In this document: positions 18,791 to 28,346 of the stretch, piece by piece
How positions within the stretch are numbered: the stretch's first letter is position 1
Layout of the letters: every line of letters begins with the position of its first letter
Source: Mycobacterium sp.
GTDB lineage: Bacteria; Actinomycetota; Actinomycetes; Mycobacteriales; Mycobacteriaceae
Assembly (NCBI GenBank): GCA_016197405.1
Contig: JACPVR010000011.1
Span: 124,001 to 188,000, forward strand
Direction of reading: 5' to 3'
Length of the DNA stretch: 64,000 nt
Translations under genes and position numbers: made by a program
Notes under the pieces: generated by a model
Database searches by the model: none
The model's input: only the letters and a program-made list of their open reading frames with translations
Told to the model about the DNA's origin: nothing

Positions 18791-19425
18791 CCGGGCGGAT
18801 CGTGCTGGTGATCGATACCGCGACACCCGCCGTGACGGCAGGCGTGGTGCGCCTGGACGCGCAACCGGAGCTGCTGGCCGAGCGGGTGACCGCCGATCCC
18901 CGCGCGCATGCCGAGACGCTGACTCCCAACGTGCTTGCCGCGTTGGAGGATTGTGGTGTCGCGATGAGCGATCTCGGCGCCGTGGTGGTCGGCTGTGGGC
19001 CCGGACCCTTCACCGGGCTGCGGGTGGGGATGGCCAGTGCCGCCGCCTACGGGCATGCGCTGGGCATCGACGTGCACGGCGTGTGCAGCCTGGACGGTAT
19101 CGGTGCGCAGACCGCCGGTGAGGTGCTCGTCGTCACCGACGCGCGCCGGCGCGAGGTGTACTGGGCGCGCTACCGCGACGGCGTCCGTTTCGACGGACCG
19201 GCCGTCAACGCCGCCGCAGATGTGCCCGTCGGCGCCGCGGTCTCGGTTGCCGGACCGCGCGAGCAGGCAGCAGTGTTCGCGCTTCCGGTACTCCCGATCG
19301 ACCGGCCGTCGCCGCTGGGACTTGTTGCCGCGGTGGGTGATTGGGATGCGCCGCCGCAACCGCTTGTGCCACTGTACCTGCGGCGCCCGGATGCCAAGAC
19401 GCTGGCGGAGCGAGGTGTGCGATGA
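18787..19425 (+). CDS. tsaB: tRNA t6A biosynthesis protein TsaB
   Basis: 212 residues from the ATG within an ATGA overlap with tsaE; an upstream in-frame start at 18769 would only lengthen the overlap. ASKHA fold: VIDTATPAVTAGVV, GCGPGPFTGLRVGMASA, VTDARRREVYWARY. It acts as a scaffold that heterodimerises with TsaD. The 3' end overlaps rimI by 4 bp. Confidence 0.93.
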   Translation: MTGRIVLVIDTATPAVTAGVVRLDAQPELLAERVTADPRAHAETLTPNVLAALEDCGVAMSDLGAVVVGCGPGPFTGLRVGMASAAAYGHALGIDVHGVCSLDGIGAQTAGEVLVVTDARRREVYWARYRDGVRFDGPAVNAAADVPVGAAVSVAGPREQAAVFALPVLPIDRPSPLGLVAAVGDWDAPPQPLVPLYLRRPDAKTLAERGVR

Positions 19426-19913
19426 CGGCCACCGACCCGGTGTTGCTGACCCCGCTGACCCCGGCCGATGCCGAACGCTGCGCCGAGCTGGAATCGCAGC
19501 TGTTCCCAGGCGACGACCCGTGGCCGGCGCGGGCGTTCCTGGCCGAACTCGACTCGGCGCACAATCACTATGTGGCCGCTCGGGTGGGGGGTCTGCTGGT
19601 CGGTTATGCCGGGATATCCCGGCTGGGTCGCCGCCCACCGTTCGAGCATGAGGTGCACACCGTGGGCGTGGACCAGGCCTATCAGGGCCGCGGTATCGGC
19701 CGGTTGTTGTTGACGGAGTTGCTCGGTTTCGCCGAATCGGCGCCCGGTATCCGGCGCGGTGCGGTGCACCTGGAGGTGCGCACCGACAACGCGACGGCGA
19801 TCTCGCTCTACGAGAGTGTCGGATTCGTCCAGGTCGGTATTCGCAAGCGCTACTACCGGGTCAGCGGTGCTGACGCCTACACCATGCGACTCGACCCGGG
19901 AGGCCGGCAGTGA
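19422..19913 (+). CDS. rimI: Ribosomal-protein S18-alanine N-acetyltransferase (GNAT family)
   Basis: 163 residues, ATG inside the tsaB stop (ATGA). GNAT motif A reads [21 protein letters not shown] with acetyl-CoA-binding Q/RxxGxG; motif B is [19 protein letters not shown], then [19 protein letters not shown]. RimI acetylates the N-terminus of S18 in enterobacteria; mycobacterial RimI is reported to accept a broader range of N-termini. The 3' end overlaps tsaD by 4 bp. Confidence 0.92.
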   Translation: MTATDPVLLTPLTPADAERCAELESQLFPGDDPWPARAFLAELDSAHNHYVAARVGGLLVGYAGISRLGRRPPFEHEVHTVGVDQAYQGRGIGRLLLTELLGFAESAPGIRRGAVHLEVRTDNATAISLYESVGFVQVGIRKRYYRVSGADAYTMRLDPGGRQ

Positions 19914-20938
19914 CTGTTATCGCGGCGATCGAGAGTTCCTGCGACGAAACAGGTGTCGGTATCGCCCGATTCGACGCGGCGACCGGTGCGGTGACGCTGC
20001 TCGCCGACGAGGTGGCCTCCAGCGTCGACGAGCATTCCCGCTTCGGCGGCGTGGTTCCCGAGATCGCCTCGCGCGCCCATCTGGAGGCGCTGGGGCCCAC
20101 CATGCGGCGCGCGTTGGCGACGGCAGGCATCACCAAACCCGACGTGGTGGCCGCGACCATCGGCCCAGGGCTGGCCGGTGCGCTGCTCGTCGGGGTGGCT
20201 GCGGCCAAGGCGTACGCGGCGGCGTGGGATGTTCCGTTCTACGCCGTCAACCATCTCGGCGGACATCTGGCTGCCGATGTGTACGACCATGGCGCGCTTC
20301 CCGAATGCGTGGGGCTGCTGGTCTCGGGCGGTCACACCCATCTGCTGCATGTGCGGTCGTTGGGGGAGCCCATCATCGAGCTCGGCAGCACCGTCGACGA
20401 CGCGGCCGGCGAGGCCTATGACAAGGTGGCCCGGCTGCTCGGTCTGGGCTATCCGGGTGGCCGGGTACTCGACGAGCTGGCCCGCACCGGGGATCCCAAG
20501 GCCATCGCGTTCCCGCGCGGCATGACCGGCCCGCGCGATGACCCGTACGCCTTCAGCTTCTCGGGGCTCAAGACCGCGGTCGCGCGTTATCTGGAATCGA
20601 ATCCCGATGCCGACCGAGCCGATATCGCCGCCGGTTTCCAGGAGGCCGTCGCCGATGTGCTGACCCGCAAGGCCGTGCGTGCGGCGACCGATCTGGGAGT
20701 GTCGACACTGCTGATCGCCGGTGGGGTCGCGGCCAACTCCCGGCTGCGTGAACTTGCCGAAGAACGCTGTGCTGCAGCAGGGTTGACACTGCGCGTACCG
20801 CGACCCCGGCTGTGCACCGATAACGGCGCGATGATCGCATCGTTCGCCGCGCATCTGATGGCGGCGGGTGCCACGCCGTCGTCACTGCGGGTCGCCAGTG
20901 ATCCGGGATTGCCGGTGATCCGCGGCCAGGTCAGCTAG
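19910..20938 (+). CDS. tsaD: tRNA N6-threonylcarbamoyladenosine transferase TsaD
   Basis: 342 residues, GTG start in a 4-bp overlap with rimI. The metal-binding pair is H115 and H119 in [41 protein letters not shown] and [15 protein letters not shown] are typical. It transfers the threonylcarbamoyl group to A37 of tRNA together with TsaB and TsaE. It is the last gene of the alr operon; its stop overlaps the convergent DUF222/HNH gene by 4 bp. Confidence 0.95.
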   Translation: MTVIAAIESSCDETGVGIARFDAATGAVTLLADEVASSVDEHSRFGGVVPEIASRAHLEALGPTMRRALATAGITKPDVVAATIGPGLAGALLVGVAAAKAYAAAWDVPFYAVNHLGGHLAADVYDHGALPECVGLLVSGGHTHLLHVRSLGEPIIELGSTVDDAAGEAYDKVARLLGLGYPGGRVLDELARTGDPKAIAFPRGMTGPRDDPYAFSFSGLKTAVARYLESNPDADRADIAAGFQEAVADVLTRKAVRAATDLGVSTLLIAGGVAANSRLRELAEERCAAAGLTLRVPRPRLCTDNGAMIASFAAHLMAAGATPSSLRVASDPGLPVIRGQVS

Positions 20939-22335
20939 AACGGCGGCGGATCGGCGTCCGCGCGCGCACGGTTCTCGGCGCGTTCGGCGTCTATGCGATC
21001 TTGGCGGGTCTGGGCCCGCGAGCGTTTTCGGGCCGGCATCATCACCGTTCGACCCGGCTTCACGGGCGGTTGCTCGACCTGCGGCGGGCCGGCAATGGTC
21101 TGGTCCAGGCCCGGGAACAGCAGCGCCCCAAAGGGTTTGGTGGTGTAGCGGGCACCGCTCGGTGTGGTGACCTGCAGCGTGCCGTCGGCCGATTGCCGGT
21201 CGGCCCAGCCCGGCCAGAACGTCTTGAGTAGATGATGAATCCTGCAGTAGCACTTCAGATTCGACGGGTGCGTCGCACCGTGCGGCCAGGGCTGGGTGTG
21301 ATCGATGTCGGCGGAAACCGAGGGACGGTCGCACCCGGGGAACCGGCAGGTCACATCGCGCATCCGGACGAACTCGTCCAGGGCGGTCGACGGCCGGTAG
21401 CCCGGCGCGGCTTCTGAGCTCGGTGGCGCGACCGGTCGAAGTGTGGCGCCGTGGGCGATCACCTCGGCCAGCAGTGGCGCGGGCACGATGCCGCCCGCCA
21501 TACCCGGGATGACCCCGGCGGTGCCGGCATCCTGCCCGGCGACGACATGCACGGCGATATTCGAGGCGCGCCCGTCAACGGCCGCAGGGCACGCCGGGTT
21601 GCCGCACCGGCAGGCCAGATGTGACGACAGCGCGGCCAGCGCGCCGACGGCGTCTGCCCGGCGCTGTGCCAGTGTCCGTGGGTCGTCCTCGCAGACCCCG
21701 CGCACCATGGCCTCGAGGCGTTCGCGCAGCAGCCCGGCATCGGTCGTCTGCAGCTTGCCCCAGACGCTTGTGGTGCCGGCGTCGTCGTCGGGATCGCCAA
21801 TGGTGAAGTCCCGGGTGCGCTCGGTGTTGCGGTAGCGGCGCACGGCATCGGGATCGAGACGTTGAACCTGCAGGTCGACGGCCTGTTCCAGTTTGTATTC
21901 GGATAGCGGCGCCCACCCGACGATCGCATCGGCGATCACCTCGTCGAGGGCTTGCAGCACGTGCGGATCCTGGACCAGCCGGGTGCGCTTGGCGATGAGG
22001 CTGACCATCCGGGACGTCAGGTCGCCGGCGCGGAAGCGGGCCGCCACCAGCGGCAGGCGGTCGCGCAGGGTCAGTGCTAGTTCCATCTGTCCGATGGCGC
22101 GACCGTGTCCGGTGTTCAGGGCGGCGGACACCTCGGCGGCGGTGGCATCCCAGTCGTCGCATGCCCAAAGTGGGTGCTCGTCGGTGCAGCGGCGGCGCTC
22201 CAACTCCGCGATCGCTTCCAATTTGTGGGCGTCACTGGCCGCCGCGGCCCGTGCCCAGCCGGATATCGCGGCGGCCAATGTGGCGTCGTCGACATCGCGA
22301 AGCGCGGTACCGGCCGGAAGCGAGCCATCGAACAT
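20935..22335 (-). CDS. DUF222 / HNH-endonuclease-signature protein (13E12 repeat family)
   Basis: 466 residues from the ATG reading [14 protein letters not shown]; a longer frame to 22431 translates across DnaA-box-like DNA and is not preferred. The helical DUF222 domain covers roughly residues 10-330. The C-terminal HNH motif shows [20 protein letters not shown] and [11 protein letters not shown], with Cys pairs and His placed for metal binding. The family occurs in many dispersed copies in mycobacteria and is suspected of mobility. It is absent at this place in the remembered M. tuberculosis order, so it is probably an insertion between tsaD and groES. Confidence 0.85.
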   Translation of the reverse strand: MFDGSLPAGTALRDVDDATLAAAISGWARAAAASDAHKLEAIAELERRRCTDEHPLWACDDWDATAAEVSAALNTGHGRAIGQMELALTLRDRLPLVAARFRAGDLTSRMVSLIAKRTRLVQDPHVLQALDEVIADAIVGWAPLSEYKLEQAVDLQVQRLDPDAVRRYRNTERTRDFTIGDPDDDAGTTSVWGKLQTTDAGLLRERLEAMVRGVCEDDPRTLAQRRADAVGALAALSSHLACRCGNPACPAAVDGRASNIAVHVVAGQDAGTAGVIPGMAGGIVPAPLLAEVIAHGATLRPVAPPSSEAAPGYRPSTALDEFVRMRDVTCRFPGCDRPSVSADIDHTQPWPHGATHPSNLKCYCRIHHLLKTFWPGWADRQSADGTLQVTTPSGARYTTKPFGALLFPGLDQTIAGPPQVEQPPVKPGRTVMMPARKRSRAQTRQDRIDAERAENRARADADPPPF

Positions 22336-22387
22336 GTGTGCGATTCTAGCGGCATCGGGTGACAGATAACGGCCGCCGACCAGCGCT

Positions 22388-22414
22388 TGTGGATAAACGC
22401 GCCACTGTGGACAA
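22388..22414 (-). promoter_or_regulatory. Two DnaA-box-like 9-mers upstream of groES
   Basis: TGTGGATAA (22388-22396) and TGTGGACAA (22406-22414) are the complements of TTATCCACA and TTGTCCACA, the classical and actinobacterial DnaA boxes. They have the same orientation and are 18 bp apart start to start. They lie between the DUF222/HNH gene and the groES promoter. DnaA binding is inferred from sequence only. Confidence 0.5.
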
Positions 22415-22433
22415 CGCCGTGTCCGGCCCACCC

Positions 22434-22461
22434 TTGAGCAACTAGCACTCTCGTGTATAGA
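22434..22461 (+). promoter_or_regulatory. groES-groEL1 promoter
   Basis: TTGAGC (22434-22439) and TATAGA (22456-22461) lie 16 nt apart and look like -35 and -10 elements. The -10 is embedded in the spacer and right arm of the CIRCE repeat, so repressor binding would block it directly. The leader to groES is about 135 nt. Confidence 0.5.
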
Positions 22462-22468
22462 GTGCTAG
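22442..22468. promoter_or_regulatory. CIRCE operator (HrcA site)
   Basis: CTAGCACTC, a 9-nt spacer and GAGTGCTAG form the classical CIRCE inverted repeat (consensus TTAGCACTC-N9-GAGTGCTAA), with one change at the outer base of each arm. HrcA binds CIRCE and represses groESL until heat stress. hrcA itself is not in the window. Confidence 0.93.
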
Positions 22469-22602
22469 GTGGCAGCCGGGCCAAACCCCTGCGTCGGCAC
22501 CCGCGACGACGACGCGAGGGATCGGACGACTGCCGAAGCAACCTGAGTAAGGGCCGGGGATAAGCCCCGGACCACACCGAATACCAGTGAAGGGGCTCCA
22601 TC

Positions 22603-22905
22603 GTGGCGAGCGTGAACATCAAGCCACTCGAGGACAAGATCCTCGTACAGGCCAACGAGGCCGAGACCACGACCGCATCCGGTCTGGTCATCCCCGACAC
22701 CGCCAAGGAGAAGCCGCAGGAAGGCACCGTCGTCGCAGTTGGCCCCGGCCGCTGGGATGAGGATGGCGAGAAGCGGATTCCCCTGGACGTGTCTGAGGGC
22801 GACGTCGTTATCTACAGCAAGTACGGCGGCACCGAGATCAAGTACGGCGGCGAGGAGTACCTGATCCTGTCCGCGCGCGACGTGCTGGCAGTCGTCTCCA
22901 AGTAA
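22603..22905 (+). CDS. groES: Co-chaperonin GroES (Cpn10)
   Basis: 100 residues, GTG start (reading [15 protein letters not shown]). The heptameric lid of the chaperonin; the mobile loop region ([18 protein letters not shown]) and [17 protein letters not shown] are standard. It is the first gene of the groESL1 operon under CIRCE control, 78 nt from groEL1 across a structured spacer. Confidence 0.97.
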   Translation: MASVNIKPLEDKILVQANEAETTTASGLVIPDTAKEKPQEGTVVAVGPGRWDEDGEKRIPLDVSEGDVVIYSKYGGTEIKYGGEEYLILSARDVLAVVSK

Positions 22906-22916
22906 GCGATCGTGTT

Positions 22917-22960
22917 CCGCCCCGGAGATCCCCGCTGCGTGCGGGTGATGTCCGGGGCGG
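22917..22960 (+). promoter_or_regulatory. Nested hairpin in the groES-groEL1 spacer
   Basis: CCGCCCCGGA (22917-22926) pairs exactly with TCCGGGGCGG (22951-22960). Inside the loop CCCGC and GCGGG form a second small stem. There is no U-tract, so it is not a classical terminator. A processing or stabilising role is suggested, since cleavage of the groESL1 message between the two genes has, as I recall, been described in M. tuberculosis. Confidence 0.6.
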
Positions 22961-22971
22961 CATGCGTCTAG

Positions 22972-24603
<1,632 letters not shown>

Positions 24604-24617
24604 GTAGCTCGACGGCG

Positions 24618-24652
24618 AACACCCCCGGTCCTGTTGGGCCGGGGGTGTTTTG
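24618..24652 (+). terminator. Terminator of groES-groEL1
   Basis: AACACCCCCGG and CCGGGGGTGTT form a strong stem ending in TTTTGT (24618-24652), starting 15 nt after the groEL1 stop. A typical rho-independent terminator. Confidence 0.88.
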
Positions 24653-24701
24653 TCGGTGTGTGAACGTAGAGTCGCCCGCACTGTCGCTTCGAGGAGGTTC
24701 G

Positions 24702-25163
24702 ATGAGCCTGACAATGCCGGACGGCGACTGGTTCGCCAACGTCGAATCCAGACCGCACCCCTGGCCCGGACTGGGTTGGAACACTGTGGGACTCGTCTAC
24801 GAAGACGTCGACGCCGCGGTTACGTTCTATGCCAAGGCAATCGGAATGGTGCCAATAGCCGTGTTGCCCGACGAAGACGGTCGGACATTCTTCGCACGGA
24901 TGCGCTATCGGGGTGTCAACATCACTTTGAACAGGCCGGGTTGGGACTCGGACTTGAAGCAGACGACTGCCGACTCGCCACCACACTTCATCTTCTATCT
25001 GTACGTCGACGACGTTCACCGGACTGTTGCCGCGATGGAAGCACGCGGCGCGACTAGCGTCATGCCGGCAGGGCCGACCGTCTGGGGTGACCTTCGGGCC
25101 CGGGTGCGAGACCCGTTCGGGTATCTGTGGGACGTCGCGCAGCGGTACGACGCCCCGGCATGA
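24702..25163 (+). CDS. VOC-family (glyoxalase/bleomycin-resistance fold) protein
   Basis: 153 residues; GAGGAGG lies 5 nt before the ATG (MSLTMPDGDW), so the longer in-frame start is rejected. One vicinal-oxygen-chelate unit: GLVYEDVDAAVTFYAKAIGM, VNITLNRPG, HFIFYLYVDDVHRTVAAME and DPFGYLWDVAQRY. The small size fits a dimeric dioxygenase, lyase or resistance protein; substrate unknown. Codon use includes codons rare in this genome such as ATA. A fragment of the groEL1 tail just beyond it suggests the gene was inserted here by recombination. Confidence 0.8.
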   Translation: MSLTMPDGDWFANVESRPHPWPGLGWNTVGLVYEDVDAAVTFYAKAIGMVPIAVLPDEDGRTFFARMRYRGVNITLNRPGWDSDLKQTTADSPPHFIFYLYVDDVHRTVAAMEARGATSVMPAGPTVWGDLRARVRDPFGYLWDVAQRYDAPA

Positions 25164-25189
25164 AATGTGGGCCGGGCTGCAATTCCGGT

Positions 25190-25227
25190 ACCACCGAGAC
25201 CGCGGTCGTCGACTGCCACGGCCATCA
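25190..25227 (+). repeat. Duplicated fragment of the groEL1 3' end
   Basis: Bases 25190-25213 are identical to 24526-24549 in groEL1 (24 bp), and 25215-25227 are identical to 24575-24587 (13 bp), with 25 nt of groEL1 missing between the two blocks. In the groEL1 frame the fragment reads [14 protein letters not shown] and runs to a stop. It is a second, shorter chaperonin tail stranded behind the VOC gene. Confidence 0.85.
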
Positions 25228-25281
25228 AGGCCCGCTGAACGGTTGCTGAGTAGTCACTGTGAGGTGGACTACATTCCAGAT

Positions 25282-26151
25282 ATGAACCAGCTTCCCCGCC
25301 GGTCGGGTCTGCGTATCGCTGCACTGTTGGTGACGGGAGCGGCCGCCCTGACCGGGTGCGCGGGATCTTCCGAACGACGCCCACCGGCACCCGAGGCCAC
25401 CACACAGGCACCTGCCGGTACGGCGGATCTGGTCGGGGCGCCAATGCCGGCCGACGCTCCCAAGGCGCCGCCGGCGGTGGCCCGGGACGTCGTCAAGACC
25501 GCGTCGATGAACGTCACGGTGGCCGATCCCGTCGAGGCCGCCGACAAGGCTGCCGTCATCGCGCAGGACGCGGGCGGACGGGTCGACAGCCGATCCGATG
25601 ACGCAGGCTCGGGCACCGGGCGGGCCAGCACATCGATGAGCCTGCGGGTCGACGCCGCGAAACTGGACGAGGCGTTGCGTGAACTCAAGGCGCTCGGCAC
25701 CGTCGATCACGCCGAGGTCACCACCGAGGACGTCACGGCGCAACGCGTCGATCTCGACGCGCGGATCAAGGCGCTGCAGACATCGGTGGACCGGCTGCTG
25801 GCCATCATGCGCGATGCGCGTGACCCCGATTCCCTGATCAAGGCCGAGGACGCGCTCTCGGCACGTCAGGCCGACCTGGACAGTCTTCGGGCCCAACGTG
25901 AGGCGCTCGGCGACCGTATCGCCTACAGCACCGTCAACGTCAGCTTCGTCGCCGAGAAGATCGGCGGACCTGCGCCGAAGCAGTATCAGGGTTTCCTCGG
26001 TCAGATCGAACGCGGTTGGGACGGTTTGGTTTCGCTGGCCGGCGCTTCGGTGTTGCTCGTCGGTTTGCTACTTCCGTGGTTGGGTGCACTCGTCGTCGCC
26101 GGTGGCATCGGCTACGGCGTCGTCCGGCTCGTCAGGTCGCGCAAGTCCTGA
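25282..26151 (+). CDS. DUF4349 lipoprotein
   Basis: 289 residues from ATG 25282. TACATT (25270-25275) ends 6 nt before the ATG and there is no ribosome-binding site, so the mRNA may be leaderless. Lipobox LTGC at about residues 21-24 follows a signal peptide. A Pro/Ala linker leads to the DUF4349 domain (DVVKTASMNVTVADPVEAAD, VDLDARIKALQTSVDRLLAIM, coiled-coil-like). The end is a transmembrane helix (about 250-280) and a basic tail. So it is an envelope protein anchored at both ends. Function unknown. Confidence 0.82.
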   Translation: MNQLPRRSGLRIAALLVTGAAALTGCAGSSERRPPAPEATTQAPAGTADLVGAPMPADAPKAPPAVARDVVKTASMNVTVADPVEAADKAAVIAQDAGGRVDSRSDDAGSGTGRASTSMSLRVDAAKLDEALRELKALGTVDHAEVTTEDVTAQRVDLDARIKALQTSVDRLLAIMRDARDPDSLIKAEDALSARQADLDSLRAQREALGDRIAYSTVNVSFVAEKIGGPAPKQYQGFLGQIERGWDGLVSLAGASVLLVGLLLPWLGALVVAGGIGYGVVRLVRSRKS

Positions 26152-26158
26152 CCGAACG

Positions 26159-26198
26159 CGAAAGACCCCCGGTTCCAACGGAAATCGGGGGTCTTTCG
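26159..26198. terminator. Bidirectional terminator between the DUF4349 gene and whiB3
   Basis: CGAAAGACCCCCG (26159-26171) and CGGGGGTCTTTCG (26186-26198) form a perfect 13-bp stem with a 14-nt loop. A-rich and T-rich bases at the two ends allow it to work for both convergent genes. Confidence 0.85.
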
Positions 26199-26215
26199 GG
26201 TAGGAACAGGTGGGC

Positions 26216-26506
26216 TCAGGCGGTGCGGCGCATACCGCGCTTGAGCAGCAACTCACGCTCGGATTCGGACAGTCCGCCCCAGATGCCGTACGGCTCACCG
26301 ACTGCCAGCGCATGAGACCGGCACTGCGTGATCACCGGGCAGCGCCGGCACATCTCCTTGGCGCGCATCTCACGCTGGGCGCGGGCTCGGCCACGTTCGC
26401 CGTCGGGGTGGAAAAACATCGCGGAGTCGACACCGCGGCAAAGACCTTGCATTTGCCAATCCCAGATATCGGCGTTCGGTCCGGGAAGCTGTTGCGGCTG
26501 TGGCAT
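26216..26506 (-). CDS. whiB3: Redox-sensing transcription factor WhiB3
   Basis: 96 residues from the ATG reading MPQPQQLPGPNADIW, which matches WhiB3 of M. tuberculosis closely; a longer in-frame ORF is rejected. Four cysteines for the [4Fe-4S] cluster lie in GLCRG, MCRRCPV and QCRSH. GIWGG is the family turn and KRGMRRTA the basic DNA-binding end. WhiB3 senses NO and oxygen and controls lipid and redox metabolism. Confidence 0.95.
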   Translation of the reverse strand: MPQPQQLPGPNADIWDWQMQGLCRGVDSAMFFHPDGERGRARAQREMRAKEMCRRCPVITQCRSHALAVGEPYGIWGGLSESERELLLKRGMRRTA

Positions 26507-26528
26507 CGGGGGGTCCTTCCTGTATTGC

Positions 26529-26560
26529 CTTGGGAATCCCCACATGTGGGAACTGCCAAG
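26529..26560. promoter_or_regulatory. Extended dyad upstream of whiB3
   Basis: A perfect 12-bp palindrome CCCACATGTGGG (26539-26550) is centred in a larger imperfect dyad whose outer arms are CTTGG and CCAAG. It lies 23 to 54 nt upstream of the whiB3 start, where a repressor or autoregulator would act. The rest of the 385-nt gap 26507-26891 is A+T-richer than its surroundings and shows no credible gene. Confidence 0.5.
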
Positions 26561-26891
26561 AGCGGGAACCGATCCGAGTGCTGTCGCCGATGACTACTCG
26601 TGGACACAACGTAAGTGGGCGGCCGAAAGCGAGTCAATACCGGACATATGTGCCGAATGTCCTATCGGCAGCGTGGGAATTTACATCACGTTCATCATTT
26701 GGCACCTTTCGTGACGAGATCGGTGCTATCCCCGGTGCGTTCAGATTTGGGCGAATCCGGATATCCGCAGTTCGACCCCGTGTGGCGGGTGGGGCGAATT
26801 CCTAGCGTTCGGCAGGCAGTTGATCTGTTCGTAACGTGCAGCCGACAAACTGTTAACCAACGGCGGCGTAAATCGGTTGATACCGTCCAGC

Positions 26892-27680
26892 GTGCCTTCC
26901 GCTCAGCTCGCCGCGGCGGCCTTCGGCGCCGACACCGCGCTGTGGCCACTGCCGCCGGCCACCACCTGCCAGCAACGCTGGCTTCGTGCCGTGGCAGCAG
27001 CCGGACAGGGACACTACGGCTGCGCCGAGGCGGAACTGGCAATACTGCGCCGAACCGCCCGCGGCCCGCTGCTGTCGTTGGCCCACAGCACCCAGGGATC
27101 GTTGCTGCGTCAGCTCGGCGGCCACCGATCGGCCCGCGGCTGGGACGGCCGGGCCCTGCTGGCGGCCGGGCAGGACACCGAGGCCCGCGCCGACGCGCTC
27201 GTCGGACTGGCCGCCGACGCCCTGGGGCTGGGCCGGTTCGCGCTGTCGGCGACTCTGCTCGATCGGGCCGACCGCGTCGTGGGCGCCGACTCCGACGCGC
27301 CCCATCGGCTCGCCGTCCGGGTGGCCTGGGTGAGTGCCGAGTTGGCGATGGCCACCGGCGACGGCGACGCCGCGGTCCGGCAGGCCCGGCTCGCCGTGGA
27401 CCGCGCGGCGTCGGGTCACTCGGTCCGGCATCGGGTGAAAAGCTCGGTGGTGCTCGCCGCCGCCCTGTGCTGTGCAGGTCAGGTGCCTACGGCCCGGATA
27501 CTGGCCGACCAGGCGCTTGCCGAAACCGAACGATGCGGAATGATCCCGTTGCGCTGGGCGTTGGCCAGCCTGCTGGCAGGCATCGGCAGTGACGCCTATC
27601 CGCCGAGTCAGGTGGACGTCATCCGCGATACCGCCGCCGAGGTCATCGCGCGGCGCGGCGGACATTGGCATCGCGCCTGA
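26892..27680 (+). CDS. Conserved protein with TPR-like helical repeats (Rv3415c-type)
   Basis: 262 residues from GTG 26892 (VPSAQLAAAAFG); a TTG at 26877 would add five residues. It is Ala/Leu/Arg-rich and made of helix-pair repeats: GHYGCAEAELAILRRTARGP, LLSLAHSTQGSLLRQLGG, ARADALVGLAADALGLG and similar. No catalytic motif or signal peptide is seen. The place between whiB3 and sigD matches Rv3415c. Function unknown; possibly a protein-interaction scaffold. Confidence 0.75.
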   Translation: MPSAQLAAAAFGADTALWPLPPATTCQQRWLRAVAAAGQGHYGCAEAELAILRRTARGPLLSLAHSTQGSLLRQLGGHRSARGWDGRALLAAGQDTEARADALVGLAADALGLGRFALSATLLDRADRVVGADSDAPHRLAVRVAWVSAELAMATGDGDAAVRQARLAVDRAASGHSVRHRVKSSVVLAAALCCAGQVPTARILADQALAETERCGMIPLRWALASLLAGIGSDAYPPSQVDVIRDTAAEVIARRGGHWHRA

Positions 27681-27749
27681 CGTTCGGTTCGCCTGACAGT
27701 CGTTATTGTTTAGCTGAGCCGCACCGCCGGGATTTGTCCGGTCGTAACG

Positions 27750-28346
27750 TTGGAGATATCGCCGTCGATGACAATTCCAGGAGAACGTCTCGACGCCGTC
27801 GTTGCTGACGCGGTGGCCGGCGATCGTGATGCCCTCCGGGAAGTGCTGGAGACCATCCGGCCGATCGTGGTTCGGTATTGCCGGGCTCGCGTCGGAACTG
27901 CGGAGCGAAGTGGCCTCTCAGCTGACGACGTGGCTCAGGAGGTGTGCTTGGCCGCCATGATGGCGCTGCCGCGGTACCAGGATCAAGGACGACCGTTCTT
28001 GGCCTTCGTGTACGGCATTGCGGCGCACAAGGTTGCCGACGCCCACCGTGCGGCCGGCCGGAACAAGGCCGATCCAACCGATGTGGTGCCAGAGCGCATG
28101 GATGTCCATGCCGGACCGGAGCAGATGGCGATCAACGCCGATGCCGGGGACCGGATGAACGCCCTGTTGCAGCTGCTGCCCGAAAAGCAGCGCGAAATCC
28201 TCATCCTGCGGGTCGTCGTCGGGCTGTCGGCCGAGGAGACCGCCGACGCGGTCGGAAGCACCGCGGGTGCGGTCCGGGTCGCCCAGCACCGCGCACTGGC
28301 GCGACTGAAGACCGAGATCGTTGCGACGGGATACGACCATGGCTGA
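27750..28346 (+). CDS. sigD: ECF RNA polymerase sigma factor SigD
   Basis: 198 residues from TTG 27750; ATG 27768 (MTIPGERLDAVV) is a good alternative, with GGAG 12 nt before it. The upstream EISPSM stretch is also in the M. tuberculosis protein as I recall it. Region 2 reads GLSADDVAQEVCLAAM and GRPFLAFVYGIAAHKVADAHR. Region 4 reads LPEKQREILILRVVVGLSAEETA and the HTH GSTAGAVRVAQHRALARLK. The gene overlaps rsdA by 8 bp, so sigma and anti-sigma are coupled. Confidence 0.95.
   Translation: MEISPSMTIPGERLDAVVADAVAGDRDALREVLETIRPIVVRYCRARVGTAERSGLSADDVAQEVCLAAMMALPRYQDQGRPFLAFVYGIAAHKVADAHRAAGRNKADPTDVVPERMDVHAGPEQMAINADAGDRMNALLQLLPEKQREILILRVVVGLSAEETADAVGSTAGAVRVAQHRALARLKTEIVATGYDHG

Noticed and set aside
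22336..22431. N-terminal extension of the DUF222/HNH protein
   Set aside because: The added residues are translated from the DnaA-box-like DNA and do not resemble the family N-terminus; the ATG at 22335 gives the expected start.
26507..26891. Several short plus-strand frames in the gap upstream of whiB3
   Set aside because: None has a ribosome-binding site or recognisable domain, and they overlap the whiB3 upstream region; judged non-coding.
27744..27769. GTAACG with CGAT 16 nt later, resembling an ECF-type promoter before sigD
   Set aside because: The CGAT overlaps the possible sigD ATG, so transcription would begin inside the coding region; probably coincidence, or a minor internal start.
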